A stretch of 60,223 bases of DNA from Prevotella sp. (GTDB lineage Bacteria; Bacteroidota; Bacteroidia; Bacteroidales; Bacteroidaceae): assembly GCA_017400455.1 (NCBI GenBank), contig JAFPTC010000089.1, positions 1 through 60,223 on the forward strand, written 5' to 3'. Under the pieces are notes generated by a model. The model had not been told where the DNA came from and did no database searches. It was given only the letters and a program-made list of their open reading frames with translations. This document shows, in pieces, positions 1 to 10,400 of the stretch. A program made the translations under genes and the position numbers. The number at the start of each line of letters is the position of its first letter. Position 1 is the first letter of the stretch.

Positions 1-2553
1 ACCCTTCCTACCTCAGTCACCCTTAGTGGCTTCAGAATCGATGAAGGCAACAGCGTGGACCTGAAAGACTTCTTGAACGTCAGTCCTGCTAATTCCCAGA
101 TACCTGATAATCTCCTCTGGTACGTTGGCGACAGCTACAATCAGCCAGGTAACTACGGGCAGTTTGCCACCATCAGTGGCAGCACACTGACCGCCGTAAA
201 GCCCAACCTGAGCAATGGCGAAAACCTGCCGATTCCTTATGGATTTGTCATCAATGGTGGCAACAACTCGCCACTACTCGTCAATGGCAACCCTGTTCAA
301 AACGCAACTTTCTACATCGAACGGCCTGTCAAGACCCTGACCATCGTCACCGAGGCATTCGAGGTGCAGGTGAACCAAACTGATGTGCTGACCGCCTTCA
401 TGCTCAACAATAACACCACCAAGGCCTACAGCACTGCCCCGGCGGAGACTACCGACAAGGTAAAGTGGGAAATTGAAGATGCCTCCTACATTCAGGAAGG
501 ACAGGGCACTTGGACTCCCATTAAGGGCGGCACCACCCGCATCCGTCCCTATGTTGAGCGCACTGAGGGCAACCTCTACCCTGAGGGCAACAAGTGGATT
601 ACGGTCACCATCATCGTGCCTGTCAGTGGAGCTCAGCTCAACTGGCCTATTGACGGCCAGACTCAAGAGTATGTCACCTTCAAGGTGAACGTGGGCGACC
701 AGAATATCTATCAGCGTCTGGCCAGTTTCGTGATCATCACGCCTGAAGAAGCTACCAACAAGACTTTCACCATGGAGAATGTCAGCCAAAGCCAAGGCAT
801 TATCAGCGTTGACGAGAGCAACAAGAACATCAGTGCCCTCCAGGCGGGCATTGGCAGGGTGAAGATTCAGCCTAGTGGCACCGGCGGCGAAAACCACCCC
901 GTCTACATCAACATTGAGGTATTCGACCCCCTCAAGGAGGTAAGCTTCACCCAGAATCCCCTGCTCTTCTCCTCGGGAGCCAACACGACACTCGATGTTG
1001 TCAATGCTGGCATCCGCCAGAACATCGTGTGGCAACAGACGGGCAAGACGCTTCAGGACGGAGCCATCACCATTGAGGGTGTTCTCACCGGTTCTGGTAC
1101 CATAGGCCCCAACGGCCCCATGCTGACCCTGACCAACACCGAGCTGCCCAAGGGTGAGAGCACCGTCACCGTCACCCTGGGATGGAATGACTACAGCAAC
1201 TACGTCGGTACTGATGGCTCCATCGCCAAGACATGGAACAACGGCCAGAGCTTCACGGTGAAGATTACGAAGGAGCTCGACCACTTTGTCATCACCGTCA
1301 CCCCCGACAACAATTATCCCACCACCGGCACCATCACCCTGACCCCCGTTCCCGCAGATGCCGACTTCAACTGGGCTGACTATGCTAACATCCTCTCCGT
1401 CACTAGTCAGAACTACGACAACTCCTGGCATACCTTCGACATGAAGTACGCCGGTGAGGGCAGCTACAGCTACATGGCTATTCTGCCTGGACTGTTCTCT
1501 GCCACCTGCGGACAAAACGAAACCGTGGAATTCGAGGTTCCCGCCAGGGTGACCTTTGAAAGCGGATGGCAGTGGAAGAGTAATCCTTACGGCAAAATGA
1601 GGTCGAACAAGAACCTCTACAATTACTTTGGCGATGACCTGGCTGAAGCGCGCACCTACGACAAGCTGCTCTTCAACGATCCTGAATGGGGCTACTGGGG
1701 CTCGCTTTACGAGAGCAGCGAAACTGCCATCGCTCAGGCTCAGATGTATAAGGTGAAGATGAGTGCCGAGCATCTGACCTGGCTCTCTGAGGGTCAGAAG
1801 GCAACGAAGAACGCCTACGCAGTAGCCCAGGGCTGGAACTGGATTGGCTCTCCCTACTTCTACCAGCGCACGCTGGTAAATGCCGTCAGTGAGCCCGTTG
1901 AAGGTATGGTCATCGTGGGCAAGACCGGCTCGGCTGAGTATAGCGGCAACGCCTGGAGCGGCGACCTGAAGACCATCGACCCCCAGCAGGGCTACTATGT
2001 CTACCTGCCGGCAACACCTCAGACGGGAGAGTTCGAACTGAACAGCGAGGTGAACGGCATGGCGCAGGGCGACGACACACCCGCCGGCGCCCGCATGATG
2101 AGCCAGAGCGTGTGGAGCTACGACCACTCCCGCTTTGCCAACAACATGACCATGGTGGCTGAGGTGAGCAACCTTGAACATCCTGAGCAGTACACCATCG
2201 GTGCTTTCGTGGGCGACGAGTGCCGCGGTGAGGGCATCTTCGAGCATGGCCTCGCCTTCATCACCGTCCACACCGACGGCGGTGAGCAGGTGAGCTTCCA
2301 GCTGCACAACGAGCTCACCAACGAGTACATCGGCATCGACCAGACCGTCAACTCGGGCAGCATGCGCCTCGGCTCGCTGAAGGCTCCCGTGCAGCTGACA
2401 GGCCAGCTCGTCGTCACGGGCATTAGCAACATTGAACGCACACCGCAGCACGCTGAACGTTACGACCTGAACGGTCGCACCGTGAACGCCGACCGGAAGG
2501 GTATGACCATTGAACGCATGGCCAACGGCACCTTCCGCAAGGTGGTCCGCTAA
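1..2553 (+). CDS. Large exported Ig-like surface protein with C-terminal sorting tail (5' end outside window)
   Basis: The reading frame is open from the first base, so this is the C-terminal ~850 residues of a longer protein. The body is Thr/Ser/Asn-rich and beta-rich, with repeated short blocks typical of bacterial Ig-like or adhesin modules (roughly the first 500 residues). A 'GWNWIGSPYF' block near residue 615 and an 'IGAFVGDECRG' block near residue 730 are modules I associate with Bacteroidetes surface proteins. The last ~35 residues contain 'YDLNGRTV' and end in a basic VVR, resembling type IX secretion sorting tails; this is inference. It is followed by a GC-rich palindrome and a barrel gene on the same strand, so it probably belongs to the envelope gene set that follows. 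No catalytic motif was seen. Confidence 0.7.
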   Translation, partial: TLPTSVTLSGFRIDEGNSVDLKDFLNVSPANSQIPDNLLWYVGDSYNQPGNYGQFATISGSTLTAVKPNLSNGENLPIPYGFVINGGNNSPLLVNGNPVQNATFYIERPVKTLTIVTEAFEVQVNQTDVLTAFMLNNNTTKAYSTAPAETTDKVKWEIEDASYIQEGQGTWTPIKGGTTRIRPYVERTEGNLYPEGNKWITVTIIVPVSGAQLNWPIDGQTQEYVTFKVNVGDQNIYQRLASFVIITPEEATNKTFTMENVSQSQGIISVDESNKNISALQAGIGRVKIQPSGTGGENHPVYINIEVFDPLKEVSFTQNPLLFSSGANTTLDVVNAGIRQNIVWQQTGKTLQDGAITIEGVLTGSGTIGPNGPMLTLTNTELPKGESTVTVTLGWNDYSNYVGTDGSIAKTWNNGQSFTVKITKELDHFVITVTPDNNYPTTGTITLTPVPADADFNWADYANILSVTSQNYDNSWHTFDMKYAGEGSYSYMAILPGLFSATCGQNETVEFEVPARVTFESGWQWKSNPYGKMRSNKNLYNYFGDDLAEARTYDKLLFNDPEWGYWGSLYESSETAIAQAQMYKVKMSAEHLTWLSEGQKATKNAYAVAQGWNWIGSPYFYQRTLVNAVSEPVEGMVIVGKTGSAEYSGNAWSGDLKTIDPQQGYYVYLPATPQTGEFELNSEVNGMAQGDDTPAGARMMSQSVWSYDHSRFANNMTMVAEVSNLEHPEQYTIGAFVGDECRGEGIFEHGLAFITVHTDGGEQVSFQLHNELTNEYIGIDQTVNSGSMRLGSLKAPVQLTGQLVVTGISNIERTPQHAERYDLNGRTVNADRKGMTIERMANGTFRKVVR

Positions 2554-2567
2554 ATACAAAAGTCTCT

Positions 2568-2610
2568 TCTCCCCTACCCCTCTCTCTCCATGGGAGGGGG
2601 CAAGGGGAGA
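2568..2610. repeat. GC-rich palindrome (family A) between two envelope genes
   Basis: A pyrimidine-rich arm of CCCC/CTCT blocks (2568-2589) faces a GGGAGGGGGCAAGGGG arm (2591-2610). It would fold into a hairpin in either strand. Related copies lie at about 2706-2742, 46897-46934 and, weaker, 54874-54907. Here it sits 15 bases after the stop codon of the upstream gene and could attenuate read-through or protect RNA 3' ends. Confidence 0.6.
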
Positions 2611-2641
2611 CCTGAATCTGAAATAAACTCAAATGGAACTC

Positions 2642-4426
2642 ATGATGAGCAGGAAACATTATAAGGTTCGCGCGTACATTAAATATGTTTTATGTATCGC
2701 CGCAATGCTGCCCCCCTGGCTTTGGAGGGGGCAGGGGGAGGCCTCGGCCCAGTCGGTGACGCTGGGACAGAACACCATCTCAAACATAGCCAAGAGCGAC
2801 CCGCTCATCATCACTGGCGCCATCGGCACACAGAACACCTACTACCACTCCTCCATAGGCGGTGGATACCGCTCGCCGTGGTCGAACTCGTTCTATGCCA
2901 ACCTGAACATCTCGCTCTATGGCATCTCCATGCCCTTTGCGTTCTACTACAGCAACAACAACTCGTCGTGGAGCTTCCCCCACATCTCGTTCCACATAGA
3001 CCCCACGTACAAGAACTGGCGCGGCCACTTCGGACGCTCCAGCATGGGCATGCACCCCTATCTGATGAGCATGTCGTTCAACGGCGTGGGCCTGGAGTAC
3101 AACGCTAAGAAAGTGCGCTTCGGCGCCTTCTACGGCGAGCTGCGCAATGCCATCAACGACGACCCAGAAAACCCCACTGCCCGCCAGCCACAATATTCGC
3201 GCCTGGGCTGGGGACTGAAGGCTGGCTATGGCAGCCAGCGCAACTATCTGGACCTGTACTTCCTGCGTGCCTACGACCGCATCAACTCTGTGGATGTGCG
3301 CTGGCGTGACAAGATTAATCCTCAGGACAACATTGCCGTGGCCGTCAAGGGCGGCCTCGGCATCACCCGCTGGCTATCGCTCCGTGGCAACCTGGCATGG
3401 AGCGCCTTCACGTCGGACAAGCGCGCCGGGCGGCTGCACACCGACCTCACCGACCGCTGGGACAAGGTGTTCGATGCCCGCTACACGTCGCTGATGCGCA
3501 TTGCCGGCGACATCTCAGCCACGCTCAACCTGAAGGGCCTCAGCACCACCCTGTTCTACCGCATGGTGCAGCCCGACTACACCACGCTAGGCCTCTACTA
3601 CACCTCGAACAACTACCAGTCACTGGGCATCAATGCCTCGACTACCCTATTCAAGAAAATCACCCTCTCGGCCTCGTTCAGCGGCCAGGAGGACAACATA
3701 ACGCGCCGCCAGCTCTATACCACGCGAGGCTTCGTCTACAACGCGTCGGCCTCCACCTCGCTCAGCGAGAACCTGAGCATCACCGCCGGATATAGTGGTT
3801 ACCGCCAGCTGCAGTCGGACTGCAAGGCGCACGTCAACGACACCACACGCGTGAACCGCGTCATGCACTCCATCTACCTGACGCCCTCCTACGTCATCGA
3901 CGGCGAGACAACCGAGAACGCTTTTTCGCTATCAGCCAGCTACACGCAGAACAAGGACCTGAACCGCTTTGCCACGGGCATCAGCGACGTAACGACACTT
4001 TCGGCGGGGCTCAGCCACTCCATCACGGTGAAGCCCTGGGAGACGTCGTTCTCAACGTCGCTATCACACCAGCAGTCGAAGGGCTATCAGACCCGCTACA
4101 CCTCCGACATTCTCAGCTTCTCCACGGGGCGCTCGTTCCTGAAAGAGAAAAACCTATATACCTCGGCCACTCTGTCGCTATGCTACAACGACATACGCAA
4201 CCAGCAGCGCAACCTCTCCATGGGTGCCGACATCTCTGCTGGCTACACACTGGCCAAGGTGCATCAGTTCTCCTTCTCGGCCGGCTTCAACAAATACAAC
4301 GACATCAACATCTCGACCGACCGCACTTCAATGGGAACCACCGAAATCAGCCTCTCGCTCAACTACAACTATACCTTCTCTCTGCTCCAGCTGAAGAGGA
4401 AGGCCGATGGCCTAAATGAGAAATGA
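2642..4426 (+). CDS. Predicted outer-membrane beta-barrel protein, unknown function
   Basis: About 594 residues. I place the start at one of the closely spaced ATGs at 2642/2645; an earlier ATG at 2633 is possible. A signal peptide is followed by 'EASAQS', the likely cleavage point. After residue ~45 the chain is dominated by alternating aromatic and polar residues in short strands (for example 'LSITAGYSGY', 'FSFSAGFNKY') with Asn/Gly turns, and it ends in a run of such strands, as expected for an outer-membrane barrel. I do not recognise a named family; it is longer than PorP/SprF proteins. It ends 10 bases before the 3,062-residue gene, so the two are probably co-transcribed, and a barrel that anchors or passes the giant protein is a reasonable inference. 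Oddity: the second half of the signal peptide is encoded by a GC-rich repeat. Confidence 0.65.
   Translation: MMSRKHYKVRAYIKYVLCIAAMLPPWLWRGQGEASAQSVTLGQNTISNIAKSDPLIITGAIGTQNTYYHSSIGGGYRSPWSNSFYANLNISLYGISMPFAFYYSNNNSSWSFPHISFHIDPTYKNWRGHFGRSSMGMHPYLMSMSFNGVGLEYNAKKVRFGAFYGELRNAINDDPENPTARQPQYSRLGWGLKAGYGSQRNYLDLYFLRAYDRINSVDVRWRDKINPQDNIAVAVKGGLGITRWLSLRGNLAWSAFTSDKRAGRLHTDLTDRWDKVFDARYTSLMRIAGDISATLNLKGLSTTLFYRMVQPDYTTLGLYYTSNNYQSLGINASTTLFKKITLSASFSGQEDNITRRQLYTTRGFVYNASASTSLSENLSITAGYSGYRQLQSDCKAHVNDTTRVNRVMHSIYLTPSYVIDGETTENAFSLSASYTQNKDLNRFATGISDVTTLSAGLSHSITVKPWETSFSTSLSHQQSKGYQTRYTSDILSFSTGRSFLKEKNLYTSATLSLCYNDIRNQQRNLSMGADISAGYTLAKVHQFSFSAGFNKYNDINISTDRTSMGTTEISLSLNYNYTFSLLQLKRKADGLNEK
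2706..2742. repeat. Family A GC-rich repeat inside a signal-peptide coding region
   Basis: The segment with CCCCCCTGG and GGAGGGGGCAGGGGG resembles the palindrome at 2568-2610 and the one at 46897-46934. It lies inside the barrel gene, where it encodes 'LPPWLWRGQGEA', between the hydrophobic core and the presumed cleavage site of the signal peptide. Confidence 0.5.
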
Positions 4427-4436
4427 AAAATGATAT

Positions 4437-7400
4437 ATGGCTATGAACAAGATGACAAACATAAAGAATCTCTGCCTAATGATGAAGAACAGCCGATGGA
4501 TGATGGTGATAACCCTGTCACTGCTCATCATTCATTTATCATTTAGCCCTGTAAAGGCACAGGACGTCACCCTCCAGGTGACACCCGTGCAGAGCGTGCT
4601 ACCACCGCAGGCCGGTAAGTACATCGACAACCTGGGACGCTACTTCCGGGTGACCGTCATCAACAACACCAGCGTGTCGCAAAGCCTCTATTTCGGCGTG
4701 CAGATTCAGCAGAAGTTCCCGTCTGACGTGCTATGGATGTCGACCAACGTGGAGACGATGCACATACCGCAACAGCCCATCGTACTAGCCCCCAACCAGC
4801 ACAAGACGCTGAACAGCATCGAGCTGAAACACCTCTTCGATCACTTCGGCTCACACGACATATTCATCCGCGAGGGCCGTTACAAGAACATCCTCGACTC
4901 GGAGTTCGGACTGCTCGACGAAGGCCAGTATGAGCTGCAGCTCACTGCCTACGAATGGAACACCCAGCTGACCTCGCCCGTGGTACTGACTAGCCCGCTG
5001 GACGGCGTGGCCACGTTCAACATCTGCTACGAAGCCGAGCCGCCCATGTTCACCTTCCCCATCCGTCCTGTGGTGACTGACGGTTTGAGCGACTTGGCCA
5101 TCACCAAGATTGACAAGAAGCAGGCACAGATTCGCTTCGAGTGGACACAGCCCACGCTGAACTGCAACGCCACGATGGTGAACTTCCGCTATCGCATCCG
5201 TTTCGTCGAGCTGGGCTCGATGATGCCCGATGAGGCCATGGAGGAAAACACCCCGACGTTCCTAGAGAAGCACGAACTGCTGACCAACAGCTACACGATT
5301 CCCACTTCCTACGTCACACAGATGATAGCCGACACCGCTGCCCACGGCAAGGTCTACGCCATGCAGGTAACGGCCTATACGCCCTACCAGAACAGCAACT
5401 CGCTCAATGTCGCCCTTGTCAAGAATGAGGGCAAGAGCGACATCTTCCTCTTCCAGCTCTATGACCCGGAGAAAGAAGACAAGGTCATCGCTTCCTTAGG
5501 CGATAATGAAATCTCAAAAGACGAGAGGGGTGAACCCTACATCTACGAGCAGCCCATCCTGACACACCCCGTCTTCAGCGACATGTTAGGGCGGTTCATC
5601 TACTCTGGCGACAGTATCAAGGCAGAATGGCGCCATCCGGCTATTGCCGGCGGCTGGGGTGAGAAACAAGACACCGTCAAATTCAAATATAACCTGGCCC
5701 TCTACATTGGCAATGCAGCAGACAATGTCAAAACAATCTTCAAGACTTCTAAACCTGTTTTCACCAAAGACGTCGGAGAAAAGGAAGAGTATACCATCAA
5801 ATGGGTCGACCTGCAGGATAAAGTGAGTCAGGGTGACTACCTGCTGCTACGTGTCACTGCCAAGTGCACCAACAACCCTGACTCCATTGTCAAGTTCAAG
5901 TCCGACTCGCTCAACTACACAGACTTCGCCCTCACCCGACATTTCGACGAGACCTACCAGTGCGGACGCAACACAGCCACGGTGGGTAATAAGGAACTCA
6001 TCAATGAGAAGCCCAAAGCCGGCACGAGGTACAAGATAGGCCAGTGGAACCTGGAGCTCATCGACGACGCATCGCGCCCGCTGGAGTTCGACAAGGACAA
6101 GAAGACGCTGAAAGGCTTCGGACGCATCGAATGGAGCGTCATGAAACCCAAGGCCTACATCGCCGTGAAGTTCGACAGTCTGAAAGTCAATACCGATGGT
6201 GTGGTCTTCGACGGTGTCTGCAAGACCTACTCCAAAAGCAGCCAAAAGGTGGAAGGCACCGAGTACACCGAAGAGCAAGTCATTGACTCGCTGTTCTCCA
6301 GTGCCAGCCTCGACAACATCTTCGGGGCCCTCTCTGTGCCTGAGAACGTGCGCAATGCCGTCACCGGCTATGCCAAGGATGAGGCCACCAATCTGGCCAA
6401 GAGCTACAACCTGGGCAAATACTACACCCAGTACAAGAAGGCAGAGAACACCTGGGAGAACTGGCAAAAGGGTGACCTCGGCGACCTCTACTTCCCCTTC
6501 GAGGCCCCCGACGAGATTAAGAAATACCTGCCCAAGGACTTCAGCCTGCAGATAGGCAACATAACGTTCTCACCATCCAATGCCGTGATGAACCTCATCG
6601 GTGCCATCACGCTGCCCAACAGCGACATCTTTGAAGACCAGAATGTGCTCGTCTTCGGCGCACCACGCCTATGCATCTCACCCGACCGTTTCTTCCCTGA
6701 GGACGGCGTGCTGGCCTTACTGAGCAACTTCGTCATCAACGACCCGTCGAGTGACTTCAAGCTCGTCTTCAAGGCACCCTCCGAGCCCCTCAACCCAACC
6801 CTGAGGGATGGATGCTTCATCAGGTGGGAGAATGACGAGTTCGACGCCCTCGGCATGGAGATTGCCATGACCATCCCCAACACCACGCGCGTCGTGGACG
6901 GTAAGCCACAGAAGGACGTACCCGCCCTGCTCGACCTCTGGACCACCATTGAGGCCGGAGGCAGCGCATGCGACTTCATAGCCGAAGGCACGATGACCTC
7001 CTTCCAGGTGAACGATCTGCCCGACTGGACTTTCACCGCGGGCAAGAAAATTGTCTTCGACCACCATCTGGACCGTAACGGCAAGAACATGCCCGACCTG
7101 AAGACCGTGGAGGGATGGACCAACAACGTCTACGACCTCAAGAAGGTGACCAACTACAATAGCTGGGAAGCCTGGCAAGGCGTCTTCATCGACGAGGTCA
7201 GCGTGCAGTTCCCCAAATGGGCCGTCATTGGCAACGGCGAGCAGGGCATCACCGTTGGAGGCCAAAACATGATTTTCGACGCTTCCGGCGCCACTGCCAA
7301 GTTCTTCGCCAAGGATGTGCTCGACGCCGAGACCGGCAGGTGCGGCGGCTGGAAGTTCTCCATCGAGGAGGCCAACGTGCAGATTGTGCAGAACAACTTC

Positions 7401-10400
7401 GACAACTGCACCTTCAAGGGCGGCATCGGGGTACCCTTGCTCGGAAAGGTAGCACAGGAAAAGGCCGGTGACAACTCTTCGAAGAAAGGCGACGGCAAGG
7501 GCGGCAGCGGCTCTAAGGACGGCGGCAAGAGTGGTAGCAACGGTAAGACCGGCGGCAAGGACGGCGGTAAGGACGGCGGCAAGGGTGCTGGCGATAAGAC
7601 TGATGAGGAGAGCCGCCAGGAAAGCGACATAGACTACTTCTGCCAGATTCGAAACATGACCGACCCCGAACTGACGGAGAAGTACTACACCTATGAGCAG
7701 AAGTATGATGGGGCGGGCAACCCCATTGAGGGCCAGTTCAACAAGATTGAGCACGAGCGCAAGAAATACTATAATGACAAGGCTCGCTACGGCTATGTCT
7801 TCACCACCGAGAATGCTAGCAACGCCAAGCTGGGGCTTAACTTCTTCATTGCCGACATGACGCTGCTGCCAGGACAGACCTACTTCCTGGTAGAGGCCAT
7901 CGACACTGAGAAAGATGGCGAGGAAGACGTCTACACACAGGTAGAGCTCTGTCTGGCCGGCGACATCACAATAGCCGGTATCGACAACACAAGGGGCGTG
8001 AAGAGCGACACCGAGAAGAGCAGTTTCGCCAAACGCGTGGAGGAAATCAACAACAGCCTGCCCCTGCCGCTGGTGCTGCCCGGCATCCACTTTGCCAAGA
8101 TGCGCCTGTCGAACAGGGCGCTGGATGACTGGAAGAACTTAGGCGTAGACCAAAAGAATCACCACGACGTAGGCTTAGCCAGCCAGGATGCCTGGTTGGT
8201 GAAGAACAAGGTCCTCTACACCTTCACCGAAGGTAAAGAGATAGAATTGGGCAAGGAATGCTATTTCAACTACGGCGAATGGTCGCTGGCTTCGGCCGAA
8301 AAGAAGCTGGGCCCCTTCACCTTCACTCTGAAGGAATTCAAACCCGACATGAAGGGTGACACCATCAGCCTCGACGTGGAAGGGCAGATAGGCCTCATGG
8401 ACGGGAAGTTTGCCGTGGGAGCCGGCATCAGGCTCTCGGCCCAGGCCCACACCCAAGGCTCCATCTCCGACTGGTACGTCGACGATGGCAAGGTGAATTT
8501 CAAGAGCTTCGAACTGAATGTAGACTGGGAGGTGTTCAAGTTCAAGGGCCGCCTTGAACTCGAAGACTCCAGCACTGACAAAGGCTATGGTGGCAACATC
8601 AACCTGGAGATTAAAGACCTCTTCAAACTCGACGTCGCCGGCGGCTACTACAACCACAAGGGCATCAGCGAGGAGGAGAAGACCAAGAAAATTGCCGATG
8701 CCAAGTTGCGGGCCAAGAACGAGGACGGCAGCGAAGCGAAATACAAGAAATACTATAATCCCGACGAGGACTTCTACTCATGGGGCTACTTCCTAGCCAC
8801 CGTTGGTGGGCAGGGCCTCCGCATTGACCCCATCGTCATCAACCGCATCACGGGTGGCTTCTACTACAACTGCCGCCCAGCCCCCGGCAAGAAGGACAAG
8901 GACGGCCACTACGAGCTGGGCGAGGCGAAGCCCACGGCTGCCTACGGCACCATCGGTGTGGTCTTCGGACTGGGCATCACCACCTCCGGCGGCGAAGAGA
9001 CCATCAAGGGCGACTTGGACATGGTGGTCATCTACGACAAGAAGAACTCGCGCATGAGCCATCTTGAGCTCAACGGCGAGCTGGAGGCCGTGGGCGGCAT
9101 CATCCACTCCAAAGCCAGCCTCATCTACGAGAATAACGATGCCGACCGCTACCTCTGCATGAACCTCACGGTGCACGCTGGACTGGACAGCGACGAGCTG
9201 GCCAACAACCTGACAGCATTCAGCAACGAGCTAAAGGCGATACAGGAGGAGCTGAACGAATTCCAAAGCCAGGTCGACGACTTTGTCATGAAGAAGCCAA
9301 GGGTCGACGAGATGAAGGCCAACATGGACAAGATGCAAAGTGAATACGAGAAGACGACATCAGAAGAAGACAAGGAGAAGTCCGAAAAAGAGGTCAGCGA
9401 CGGTGCCAAGAAGGCCAAAACAACCTATGGCACCACCGACATCTATGTGGAGTTCAAGGTAACCTACCGGGAAAAAGGCACTGACAAGTCACCAACCAAG
9501 TGGCACCTCTATCTCGGCGAGCCGCAGAAAGACAAGCGCTGCAAGTTCACCACCATCGATTACAAGGACGATTTAGACATCCTCTCGGTGAAAATTGAGT
9601 CCGACGCCTACCTCTGCATCGGCAACGAGCTGCCCGGCAACGGCCAGCTGCCCGCCATCCCGTCGGAGATTACCGAGTTCCTCAACGGACACAAGAATTC
9701 TGCAGTCTCCACTGGCGGCGACATGGAGAAGGTGAACAACGCCCGTTCGCAGGTCGTCAAGAAAATGCTGCAGAACGCTGGAACCAAGGGCGGCATCATG
9801 GTGGGAGCCTCCTCCGGCGGCTTCATCAACGTCGACCTCGGAATCTTCTATGGCTACATGAAGGCCCTGGGTGGCTTCGACGTCTCATTGGTGAAGTACG
9901 ACTCTCCGCAGTATTGCTCCAACTACGGTGACTACATGGGTTACAAAGGCTGGTATGCCATGGGGCAGCTCTACGCCTACCTCGCCGCGAAGCTCGGCCT
10001 CCACATCAAGTTGGGCAGCCTCATTGACGAGAAGGTCGACCTGGTGGATGCCGGCATCGGCGGACTGCTCTCCCTAGGTCTGCCCAAGCCCACCTGGATT
10101 GAGGGCCAGGCACGCGTGAAGGTGAACCTCCTGGGGGGACTGGTGAAGGTGGACAAGGGCTTCAACTTCTCCGCCGGCAGCAAGTGCGTGCCCTTCAAGG
10201 GGAATGCTCTCGATGATTTCTCGCTCTTTGGCGATGTCACCGTAGCCAGCGACAGCATCCTGGAGGGATGGGACGAGGCCAATGCCATCAGCCTGAAGGA
10301 TGCCAAGAACATCCAGTTCAGCACCTACGCCAACCTCGGCGAGCGCTACCGACTCTACGACCCCACCACGGGCGGCGACCTCAGCAAGGAAACTGGCTAC

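Noticed and set aside
274-2559. Long open frame antisense to the first surface-protein gene
   Set aside because: It mirrors the codon bias of the real gene, has no signal peptide or domain, and its protein is low-complexity; the plus-strand frame has Ig-like and sorting motifs.
6717-8090. Long antisense frames within the giant gene (also 11781-12950, 13349-14875)
   Set aside because: They are shadows of a GC-rich gene: no motifs, no promoter, no ribosome-binding context.
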